A stretch of 64,000 bases of DNA from positions 310,001 through 374,000 of the forward strand of contig NZ_JAGPNL010000002.1 in NCBI RefSeq assembly GCF_018069565.1, read 5' to 3'. Source of the DNA: Streptomyces tagetis. Its GTDB lineage: Bacteria > Actinomycetota > Actinomycetes > Streptomycetales > Streptomycetaceae. Position numbers and translations under genes: made by a program. The notes beneath the pieces are model-generated. The model was not told the DNA's origin. It did no database searches and worked only from the letters and a program-made list of their open reading frames with translations. Every line of letters starts with the position of its first letter. Positions within the stretch are counted from its first letter, which is position 1. Positions 37,901 to 49,900 of this stretch are shown piece after piece.

Positions 37901-40900
37901 ACATCGGTCACCTGGAGTCCGCCGCGGGCATCGCCGGCCTGACCAAGGTGCTGCTGCAACTGCGCCACGGCACCCTCGTCCCCTCCCTCCACGCCGAACG
38001 GGAGAATCCGCGGCTGGACCTGGCCGGCACGCCCTTCCGCCTCCAGCGGGACGCGTCGCCCTGGCCCCGCAAGACCGGTGCCGACGGGCGTGAGCTGCCC
38101 CGGCGGGCCGGGATCAGCTCCTTCGGCGCGGGCGGGGCCAACGCCCATGTGGTCGTCGAGGAGTACCGGGGGCCCCGGGCGCCGCGCGGCGCCCCGGACG
38201 GGGAGCACCTGATCGTCGTCTCCGCCAAGGACGCCGAGCGGCTCCGCGAGCACTGCGCCAACCTGGCACGGCACCTCGCCGGGCCACACGCCGACCTGCG
38301 CCTCTCCGAGGTCGCCCACCAACTCCAGGTCCGCCGACAGCCGTTGCCCGAGCGGGTCGCGCTGCTCGCCTCCGACCCGCGCGAACTCGCCGGGCGCCTG
38401 GCCGAGGTGGCCGGGGGCCGTCCGCCGGCCGACCGCTGCTGGACGCCGGGGGACCGTACGCCCGCAGCGCGCCGGGCGGCGCGGGAAGCGGTGCCGGACG
38501 CGCTGGCCTCCCGCGACCTGGCCACGCTGGCGGAGTGCTGGGTGGCCGGCGCCGAGGTGCCCTGGGCGCGGCTCCACCCGGAGCCCCTGCGCCATGTGGA
38601 GCTGCCCGTCTACCCGTTCGCCCGGGAGCGGCACTGGCTGCCCGAGATCGTGCGGGGGGCCGCGGCGGAGGCCGGTGAGAACCCGGGCCGTGCGGAGGAC
38701 GAACCGGGCCTGGATGAACCGGGCCTGGATGAACCGGGCCTGGATGAACCGGGCCTGGACGAACTGGGCCTGGATGAACCGGGCTTGGACGAATCGTCGG
38801 CTGTCCAGGGCCCGGCCGGACCGGTGGCTTCCCGGGGCCTGGCCGGTCCGGTGGCGGCCCTCCGGGACCCGGCCGGTCACCCCTTCGTGACCGGGGTCTC
38901 GGAGGCCGCCGGAGGCACCTTCGCCGACTTCACCGGCGAGGAGTCCTTCCTCGACGACCACCGGGTCGACGGGGTCCCGATCTTCCCCGCCGTGGGGTAC
39001 CTGGAGATGGTCAGGGAGGCGACCCGCCTCCTGGGGCGGCCCGCGGTGCGCCTGCGGAACAACGTCTGGTCGGAGGCGATGACCGTCCCGGCCCCCGCCC
39101 GTTTCCACCTGGGCCTGGAGCGGGGCGCCGACACCTGGTCGTACGAGCTGTACAGCGTCGACGGCGACGGCGGACGCCGGGTGCACGGGCGGGGCAAGGC
39201 CGACACCACCGCCGCCGAGCCCGCCGGGGAGGACCGCTTCGCCGACCTCGACGGCATCCGGGGCCGGTGCGAACACCGCGCCGACGCCGGGGAGTTCTAC
39301 GCCCTCGTGCACGGGCTCGGCCTCGGCCTCGGGGCCGCCTACCAGGGTGTGCGCCGGGTGTGGTGGAGCGAGGGCGAGGCGCTGACGGAGATCCGGCTTC
39401 CCGAGGCCGCCGAGGCCGGCGCGGACCGATTCTTCCTCCACCCCTCGATGCTCGACTCGGCGCTCCAGGCGTCGCTGTGGCTGATCGAGCGGCGCGAGGG
39501 GCGCGGACGGCTGCACCTGCCGTTCACCATCGGGTCCCTCGACGTGGCCCACGGCACCCCGCGCCGCGGGTACGCCCATGTCGTCGTCCGTGCCTGGACG
39601 GAGGCGGGGAAGAAGATCGAGGTACGGCTCTGCGACGAGCGCGGCCGGGTCCTCCTGACGGTCCGCGACTTCTGGCTCCGCCCCTGGCGCACCGCCGCCC
39701 CCGCCCCCGCCGCCCCCGCCGCCCCCACCCTCGCCCCCGAGCCCACGCCCGAGCCGGAGCCCGAGCGGTCCGCCGTCCGGCCGGCGGGGACCTTCTTCCG
39801 CCCGGCCTGGACCCCGGGCGGACCCCCGGCGGACACGCGCCGGGCACTCACCGGCATCCTCGTCCTCGCCCCCTCCCCGGCGGCGGGACACGCGCTCGCC
39901 TCGGCCGTCGCCTCCGGCGGCACGATCCCGGGCGTCGTGGTCACCCCGGGTGCCGCCTTCCACCGGTCGGCCGACGGCGGCGGGCGGCACACCGTCACCC
40001 TGCGCCCGTCCCACGCCGGTGATGCCGAGCGTCTGGCAGGGGAGTTGACCGACCTCGGAGTGCTGGGCGGGGCGCGTGGCCGGGAGGGCGGGCTCGGCAT
40101 CGTCCACGCCCTGCCCGCGTCCGTGTTCACCGGCGGCGCCGACGCGGTGCGGGCGCAGCTCGACGACGGGCTGATGCCGTTGTTCCACCTGGTGCGCGCG
40201 TTGCTGCGCTCCGGCGACCGCGGCCCGGTCCGGCTGGTGTGCGCGTACCCGGGGACCGGCGGCGAGCAGCCCGGCTACGCGGCGCTCGGCGGCTTCCTGC
40301 GCACCCTCGCCCGGGAGAGCGTCCGCTTCTCCACCGCCCTCGTCGAACTGCCGGCCGCGGAACTGGCCGGCCTGGCCGGGGGCGACGCCGCCGCGCGGAC
40401 GCTCGCGGCCGAACTGCACGGCGGGTCGGGGGCGTTCGCCGAGATCCGGCACCGGGACGGCCGGCGGGCCGTGCGGACCTGGACCGCGCACAGCACGCCT
40501 CTGACCGGGGGCGGGGCCGTGCTCCGCCCCCGGGGCGTCCATCTCGTCACCGGCGGCACGGGCGGCATCGGGACCCTGGTGGCCCGCAGGCTCGCCGACC
40601 GGTACGGGGCCCGCCTGGTCCTCGCCGGACGCTCGCCCCACGACGAGCGCGTCGACGCGCTCCTCGCCCGGATCGCCGAGGACGGCGGCGAGGCCCACTA
40701 CGTACGGGCGGACACCTCCCGGCCCGAGGGCGCCGCCGACGCCGTACGCGCGGCACAGACGGCCTTCGGCGAGGTGCACGGCGTCTTCCACTGCGCCGGT
40801 GTGCTGCGCGACGGCTACCTGGTCCACCAGGACCCGCGGCGGCTCCGCGAGGTACTCGCGCCCAAGCTCTGGGGCGCCTTCCACCTGGACGCCGCCACCC

Positions 40901-43900
40901 GGGGGCAGCCCCTCGACGTCTTCTGCCTGTTCTCCTCGGTCGCCGCCCCGCTCGGCAGCGCCGGACAGGCCGGATACGCCTACGCCAACGGCTTCCTGGA
41001 CTCGTTCGCCCGGTGGCGTGACGAGCAGTGCCGGCGGGGAGCGCGCCGGGGACACACCACGGCGGTGAACTGGCCGCTCTGGCAGGACGGCGGGATGACC
41101 GTCGACGACGAGGTACGGGCCTGGCTGCGGGCCGGCCTCGGACTGCTGCCGCTGGAGACGGGGCCGGCCCTGGCCGCGCTCGACGCCGTGCTCGACGGGC
41201 CGCCCGGTCCCGTCCTGTTCGTCGGCGGGGACGGCGCGAAGGTGGCGGAACTGCTCGGCGCGGAGCCCTCCGGGGACCCGGCGCAGGGGCTCGGAGGGGA
41301 GGGGGACGGCAGGCCGGCCGCGGCCGGGTCCCCCGTGGACGAGGGGGAGGACACGGTGGACCATCCGGCACCGGCACCGGCACTGCAGACGGCCCTGCGC
41401 GCCGTCCTGACCGACGAGGCGGCGGGCATCGTCAAACTCGATCCGGCGCGCATCGACCCGGCCGCCTCGATCGGCGACTACGGCTTCGACTCGCTCTCCT
41501 TCAGCCGCTTCGCCAACCGGCTCAACGAACGGCTCGGCCTGGACATCACCCCGGCCACCTTCTTCGAGTACACGACGGTCGACGACCTCACGGACCACTT
41601 CCTGGAGACCTTCCCCGACGAGATCGGCCGCCACGTCGGGGCCCCGGCAGCCGACGACCGCCCGGCGCCGCCCTCCGAGCCGGATCACCCCGCCGCGTCC
41701 GCGACGGCCACCGTCCGGGAAGCCGCCCCCGCCGCCCCGGCGCTCCCTTCGGACGCCGCGCCCGCCGGGCTTGCCGCGCCCGCCGGGCCCGAGCCGATCG
41801 CCATCGTCGGCATGCACGCCGAGATGCCCGGCTGCCCCGACCTCGACGCCTACTGGCGGCACATCGAGGCCGGTGACGAGCTGATCTCCGAGATCCCCGC
41901 CGACCGCTGGGACTGGCGCGACCACTACGACCCGACCGGACGGCGGGAGGGCACCACGGTCAGCAAATGGGGCGGATTCCTCCCCGAGGTCGACACCTTC
42001 GACGCCCGGTTCTTCGGCGTCTCGCCCCGCGAGGCCCAGTTGATGGACCCGCAGCAGCGGCTCTTCCTCCAGACCGCCCACCGGGCCGTCGAGGAGGCCG
42101 GCTACCGCCCCTCGGACCTCTCGGCCGGACGCACCGGCCTCTTCGTCGGCGTGGCCACGCACGAGTACTACGACCTGCTGCGCGAGGCGGGCGTGCCCAC
42201 CGAGGCGTACACCACCACGGGGCTCTTCCACGCCATCCTGGCCAACCGGGTCTCGTACCTGATGAACCTCAGCGGCCCCAGCTTCCCCATCGACACGGCC
42301 TGTTCCAGCTCCCTGGTCGCGCTGCGGACGGCGGTCGAGTCGCTGCGGGCAGGGAGCTGCGACACCGCCCTGGTCGGCGGGGTCAACCTGCTGCTCTCCC
42401 CGACGATCTACGTCTCCTTCTCCCGGGCCGGGATGCTCAGCCCCGACGGGCGCTGCAAGACCTTCGACGCCGCCGCCGACGGGTACGTGCGCGGCGAAGG
42501 GGCCGCCGCCCTGCTCCTCAAGCCGCTGTCCGCCGCCGTACGCGACGGGGACCACGTGCACGCCGTCATCCGCGGCAGCGCGGTCAACCACGGCGGCCGG
42601 GTCAACACCCTCACCACCCCCAACCCGAACGCCCAGTCCTCCCTGATCGTCGCCGCCTTCGAGGAGGCCGGCGTCGATCCGGAGACCGTCGGGTACGTCG
42701 AGATGCACGGTACCGGCACCGCGCTCGGCGACCCGATCGAGATCAACGGCCTCAAGAAGGCGTTCCGCGAGCTGCGCGACCGCGCCGGACGGCCCCGGCT
42801 CACCGAACCGTGCACGGCGATCGGCTCCGTCAAGCCGGTCATCGGCCACCTGGAGGCCGCCGCGGGCATGGCCGGAGTGGTGAAGGCCGTCCTGGCGATG
42901 CGGCACGGCAGGCTGCCCGGCAGCCCCCACATCAGGGAGCTGAACCCGCACATCCAGCTCCAGGGCGGCCCGCTGCGCATCCCCCGGACGACGGAGCCCT
43001 GGCCGAGGCGCACCGGACCCGACGGGCGCGAGCTGCCCCGCCGCGCCGCGGTCAGCTCCTTCGGCTTCGGCGGCACCAACGGCCACGTCCTGCTGGAGGA
43101 ACACCTCCCGCACACCCCCGGGTCCCCGCTCCCCGGGACCTCGCTCCCCGGCACCTCGCTCTCCGGGGCGAGCCCGGAGCGGGTGTTCGTGCTGTCGGCG
43201 CGCACCGGCGAGCAGTTGCGGGAGTACGCCGGGCGGATGGCCGCGGCGGTCGCCGACGGGCCCGCCGGTCCCGGCGCCGCCGACGCCGGCACGCGGACCG
43301 GTTCCGGCGCCGACGGGATCGAGCCGGAGCTGATCGCCCTCGTCGCCGACGCGCTCGGCGTGCTCCCGGACGAGGTGCCCACCGACGAGCCGCTGGGCGA
43401 CCTCGGCCTCGGCCCGCTCGCCTTCGGCGCGCTGCGCGAGTGGATCGCGGACCGGTGCGGCCCGGCCGACGGCGGCGGGGAGCCCCTGGCCGCGTGCTCC
43501 GTGAAGGACGTCGTCACCCGCCTCGCCCCCGCGAGCCTTACCGCCCGCCGTGACCTGCGCGATCTCGCGTACACCCTCCACCTCGGGCGCGAGCACCGGG
43601 AACACCGTCTCGCGGTGGTCTGCGCCGACGCCCGCGACCTCGCCGCCTCCCTCGCGGCCTTCACCCGGGGCGAGGCGCCCGACGGGCGGACCTGGCACGG
43701 CGTCACCGGCCCGGCCACCACGCCCGCCACCGAGCGGGCCGCCGGGCTCCCGCGCCCGGACCGGGAGGACCCCCGGACCGTGGCACGGCGCTGGACCGAG
43801 GGCGCGGACATCGCTTGGGAGCGGCTGTACCCGGGGGAGCGGCCCCGCCGCCTCTCCCTGCCGCCGCACCCGTTCGCCCGTACCCGGTACTGGGTCCCCG

Positions 43901-46900
43901 GCGCCCCCGACCGCGAGCGCACCTGGACCCAGCGCGTCCGGCTGGACGCGTCGGACCGCCGGGTCCTTGAGCACCTGGTCCACGGCCGGCCGGTCCTGCC
44001 CGGCGTGGCGCACCTCGCCCTCGCCCACACCGCGCTCCGCACCCGCCGCACGGGCGACTTCCGGCTCACCGGGGCCGTCTGGCTGCGGCCCCTGGACATC
44101 GAGCCGGGGCACCCGCGCGAGGTGGAGGTGCGGCTCCGCGAGAAGGACGGCCTCGTCGAGTACGAGGTGGTCGCGTCCTCCGGCACGCGGACGCCCCCCG
44201 TCACCTGCTCCCGGGGCACCTGGGAGGAACGGCCCGCCGACTCGGCGTTCCCCGGCCCTGACCCGGTCGACCTGGCGGCGCTCCGGCGCCGCTGCCCCAC
44301 CCGGCTGGACCGGCACGAGGTGTACGAGCGGTTCGGCGCCCTCGGCCTGGAGTACGGGCCGCTCTTCCGGGGCCTGCGCGAGGTCCGGGTGGGCGAGAGC
44401 GACGTCCTCGCCGCGTACGGCACGACGGAGGCGGGCACCGTACCCGGGGACCCGGCCTTCCACCCCACGGTGCTGGACGCCGCCCTCCAGGCCGTCAGCG
44501 CCTTCGACTTCACCACCCCGGAGGGCCGGGGTCCGACGCGGCTGCCCTTCGCCCTGGACTCCGCCGACCTGGGGGAGCCGCTGCCGGGCACCGGCCACAT
44601 CCACGTGCACCGGGCCCCCGACGGGCGGATCGACGTGACCGTGCTGGACGACACCGGGCGCGGGTGTGCCGCGCTGTGGGGCGTCACCGTCCGCGAGCGA
44701 CGCGCCGGGGACTCCGGGGACACGGGGGCCGCCGGGGATGCCGGGGCCGCCGAGCGCCCGTCCCACGACGAGCGGCGCCTGGAGCGGTTCTTCCACGAGC
44801 CCCACTGGGCCGAACAGCCCCTGCCCGGCGGCCCGGAGACGCCCCGGGCTCCGGAGGAGGGGACGCTCCTCGTCCACCCGGCCGACTGCCTCGGCCTGGA
44901 CCGCGCCCTGGCCTCCCGCACCCGCGCCCGCCGCATCCGGCTCGGCGCCCCGGGCACCCCCACCCGGCCCCTCGCGGACGGCGCCTGGGAGGCCGACGCC
45001 CGCGACGACACCGCCCTGCGCGAACTCCTTCTCGGCGCCGGGGAGATCCGGCACCTCTGGTACCTCACCGGACCGCCCGTCCCCGACACCGAGGGCGGCT
45101 TCGCCGACCCGGTCGACGTGTTCTTCCGCCTCGTCAAGGCCCTGTCGGACACGGACCGTACGCCGTCGCTGCGGTCGCTGCGGGTCGTCACCGCCGGCGT
45201 GCACGACGTGGACGGCACCCGGACCGGCAACCCCCGCGCCGCCGGCCTCGGCGGCCTGTGCAAGACCCTCGCCAAGGAGTACCCGCACCTGGACGTCGGC
45301 TGCCTCGACCTCGCGTTGCCCACCGGCGGCGGGACGGAGCCGCCCGAGGGGACCGTGGACGCCCTCCTCGCGGAGCCCGCCCAGCGCGCCGGGGAGGAGG
45401 TCGCGCTGCGCGCCGGACGCCGCTACGTGAAGCGGCTGCGACCGGTGCCGCTCCCCGCTCCCTCGCGGCCCGTGTACCGGCAGGGCGGCACCTACCTCGT
45501 CGTCGGCGGCACGGGCGGGATCGGCCGCACCCTCGCGGAGCACCTGGCGAAGTCCGCCGCCGCCCGGCTGGTGCTGACCGGCCGCAGCGCCCCCGGCCCG
45601 GACACCGACCGCCTCGTGGCCCGCGTCGCGGAACTCGGCGGACAGGCCCTCTACGTCCCCGCCGACGTCACCGACCCCGCCGCCCTGCGGAACGCGGTGG
45701 AGGCGGGCCGGGCGCGGTTCGGCGCCTACCACGGGGTCTTCCACGCGGCGATGGTGCTGCGGGACTCCATCGTCGAGCGGATGGACACCGAGGCGTTCCA
45801 CGCCGTCTACGGACCCAAGGCCCGGGGAAGCGCCGTCCTCGGCGCACTCTTCGCCGACGAGCCGCTCGACTTCCTGCTCTTCCTCTCCTCCGTGCAGTCC
45901 TTCACCGGCTCGGCGGGCCAGGGCAACTACGCGGCCGGCTCCACCGCCCAGGACGCGCACGCCCGGGAGCTGGCCGGCCGGGCCGCCCACCCCGTCCAGG
46001 TCGTCAACTGGGGCGTCTGGGGCGGGGTCGGCGCCGTGGCCGCCCCCCGCTACCGCGAGGAACTGCGGGCGCGCGGGTTCCGGCCCATCGAACCGGCCGA
46101 CGGCATGGCCGCGCTGGAACGCGTCCTCGCCTCCGGCCGGCGGCAGGTCGTCGCCCTCGACGCGGACGACCACGTCCTGCACGCCATCGGCGTCCGCGAC
46201 GACGGCCCCGCCCCGGCCGGTACGGCGCCCCGGCCCGCCGGCCTGATGGCGGACTCCGCCCGGCACCTCGCCGGAGAGCGGGCGTTGGAGGAGTTCATCG
46301 CCCGCGAGGTGTGCGGACTGCTGGGGGAGGCCGGGTTGTTCCGGCGGCCCGGACAGGAGCACCACGCGGCCGAACCGGCCCGCGCCCTCGGCGCGTCGCC
46401 CCGGCACCGGCGGCTGGTCGACGGGCTCGTGGAGGTGCTGGTCCGCGGCGGTTACGCGGTACGGGACGGCGACCGGGTCCGGGCCACGGCCCGCGTCCTC
46501 GACGCGGAAGGCGCCCGGAGCGGGGAGGCCGCCGCCGGGCTCCGGTCCGCCCACCCGGACCTGGGCGCCCGCCTCGACCTCGTCCGCGCCTGCCTGGACG
46601 ACCTGCCGCGGGTGCTCACCGGCGCGCTCTCCCCGGCGGAGGTGCTCTTCCCGGGCGGTTCCGGGGAGCGGGTGGCGCCCGTCTACCGGGGCAGCCCCCT
46701 GGTCGACCACTGCAACCGGCTGCTCGCCGCGCACGTCGTGGACCATCTCCGCGCGACCGTCTCGCCGGGCCGGCGCCCCCGCGTCCTGGAGATCGGCGCG
46801 GGCACCGGAGCCACCACCGCCGAGGTGCTGGACGCCCTGCGCGCGGCGGGCATCGAGGCCGACTACGACTACACCGACGTGTCGGTGAGCTTCCTGCGCG

Positions 46901-49900
46901 AGGCCGGACGGCGCTGGGCCGGCCGGTCCGGCGTCCGCATGACGTTCCGGAGCCTCGACATCGCCCGGTCCGCCGGGGCACAGGGCTTCGAGGCGGGCGG
47001 CCACGACGTGGTGATCGCGGCCAACGTGCTGCACGCGGTGGCCGACCTGGACGGCGCCCTCGGCCGCGCGCGGGCCCTGCTCCGGCCGTCCGGACGGCTC
47101 CTGCTCACCGAGGTCACCCGGATGCTCGGCTTCCACACCGTCACCTTCGGTCTCCTGGACGGCTGGTGGGCACAAACCGACCCCGAGCGGCGCCTGCCCT
47201 TCTCCCCGCTGCTCGACGAGGAGATGTGGCGACGGCGGCTCGCCTGGGCCGGTTTCACCGGGGTGGAGGTGCGGGGCGAGGCGGACACGGTCGGCCGGCT
47301 GTCGCAACGGGTGATCACGGCCGTGCCGGACGCTGACGCTGACGCGGACGCCGACGCCCACGCCGACGGGCACGCCGGGCCGGTGACCGTGCCGGGTGCC
47401 GTGGACGTGGGGCGCGGCCCGGTGCCGGGTGCCGTCGAGAAGAGCCAAGGGCCCGTGACCGTACCGACGTCCGCGCTCGCGGACGGGCCGGGGGAGCCCG
47501 GGGACTTCGACCCGGCGGGACGGGTGGCCGGGCTGATCACGGCGCTGGCCGCCGAGGCGCTGGGCATGTCCGCCGCGGAGCTGGAGCCCGACCGGCCCCT
47601 GTCCTCGTACGGTGTGGACTCCATCGTGGGCGTCGAGCTGATCAACCGGATCAACCGCGAACTGGGCATCGTCCTCAAGACGATCGCCATCTTCGACCAC
47701 CCGACGGTGAGGGAGCTGGCCGCCTTCGTCGCCGAACGGTACGCGAGCGCCGTCGGGGAGCGGCTGCGCCCGGCACCGGCCGAGGCGGCACCGGCCCCGG
47801 CCCCGGCGACGGCCCCGGCGACACCCCCGGTGCAGAGCGCCCCGGAGCCGAGGGGGAGGACGGCGCCGGTCGCGGTGGCCGGGGGCGGGTTCCGCGCGGT
47901 CCGTTTCGAGCGGCCCGGGAACCCGGCGGACCTGGCCGTCGTGCCGGTCGAGCCCGTCGCCCCGGGGCCGGGCGAGGTCGAGGTCGCGGTGCGGGCGTTC
48001 CCCGTCAACTTCTCCGACTTCCTCGCGGCCAAGGGCCTCTACCCGATGATGCCGGACTTCCCCTTCACGCCCGGCGTGGAGGTCTCCGGCGTCGTCCGCC
48101 GGGTGGGGCCCGGCGTGCGGCGGGTGCGGCCCGGCGACGAGGTCGTCGCGCTCACCCGGCCGGAGATGGGCGGCCAGGCGTCCGTCGTCCTCACCGACGA
48201 CACCTTCGTGGTGCGCAAGCCCGCCCGCCTCACCCACGAGGAGGCGTGCGGCATGCCGGTGGCCTTCCTCGCCATGTGGCTGGCGTTCGAACGGGCCGGG
48301 GTGCGGGCCGGGGACCGGGTGCTGATCCGGGCCGCCACCGGCACCAACGGGCTGGTCGCCGTCCAGCTCGCGCGGGCGGCCGGCGCCGAGGTCATCGCCA
48401 CCGCCGGAGGCCCGCGCAAGGTCGCCCACCTCGTCGGGATGGGGGTCGCCGACCCCATCGACCACGAGCGGTACGACGTCGTCGAGGAGGTGCGCCGCCG
48501 GACCGGGGGCGCCGGGGCGGACGTCGTCGTCAACACCCTCGGGGACGGCGCGACACAGGAGGGGCTCAACCTGCTGGCCCCGGACGGTCGGTACGTCGAG
48601 ATCGCGGTCTTCGGCCTCCAGGCGGCCGGGGGGCTCGACCTGTCGCGGATGGTCGACAACCAGAGCTTCCACAGCTTCAACACGAAGAAGTACTTCCTCG
48701 CCCATCCCGAGCGGCGGGTCCCCTGCCTGGAGGCGATGGCGGAGCACCTGGAGGCCGGGACGGTCCGGCCGTACGTGGCGCACGTGGTGCCGTTCGACCG
48801 GGTCACCGAGGCGTACGCGCTGAAGGCGGAGCGGGGCACCATCGGCCGTGTCGTCGTCACCGTCCCCGACCCCGACGCCACGGCGGTGAGCGGGACCTCC
48901 CGCCCGGAGCGGCACTCCGAGGACGGGAGCCGGGCCCGGCGGAAGACCCAGGACACCACGGCCCCCGCCCCCGCTCCCGCCCCCGTCCCCGTCCCCGTCC
49001 CCGTCCGGGGCGACGACATCGCCGTCATCGGCATGTCCGGCCGGTACCCCGGCGCCGACACCCTCGCCGAGCTGTGGGACAACCTCGCCCGCGGCGAGTG
49101 CGCGGCCGGTGAGGTGCCCTCCTCGCGCTGGTCCGCCGAGCGCTACCACGACCCCGACCCCGCCCGCCTCGACACCACCTACTGCTCGCGGGGCGCCTTC
49201 CTCGACGACGTGGACGCCTTCGACGCGCCGTTCTTCGCCATGTCCGGCAAGGAGGCCGCGCAGACCGACCCGCAGCAGCGGCTCTTCCTGGAGGAGGCGT
49301 GGCGGGCACTGGAGGACGCCGGGTATCCGTCCGGCGCGCTGGAGGGGCGGCCCTGCGGCGTCTTCGTCGGCGTCGGCCCGAGCGAGTACCTCACCCGGAT
49401 GAACCGGGCGGACGTCCTCAAGGAGGCCCAGTCCTTCTGGGGCAACGAGGCGTCCGTGCTGGCGGCGCGGATCTCCTACTTCCTCAACCTCAAGGGGCCG
49501 AGCCTCGCGGTGAACACCGCCTGCTCGTCCTCGCTGGTCGCCGTGCACCTCGCCTGCCGCAGCCTGCTCTCCGGCGAGTGCGAGACGGCCCTCGCAGGCG
49601 GCGTCTTCCTCACGCTCGCCCCGGACTACTTCGTCGTCGCCAGCAACGGCACGATGCTGGCGCCGGACGGCGTCTGCAAGACCTTCGACGACAGCGCCGA
49701 CGGCTTCGGTCCGGGCGAGGGCGTCGGCGCGCTGGTCCTCAAGCCGCTGCGGGCCGCGCTGCGCGACGGCGACCACGTCCACGGCGTCATCAAGGGCTCG
49801 GCGATCAACCAGGACGGCCGCACCAACGGCATCACCGCGCCCAGCGGCGCCGCCCAGACCGCCGTCGAACTGGCCGCCTGGGAACGGGCCGGCATCGGCC

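Noticed and set aside
47329..47376. DA-rich stretch (DADADADADA then HADGHA) between MT3 and ACP3
   Set aside because: It is a simple hexanucleotide slippage repeat in a linker; no function is implied beyond flexibility.
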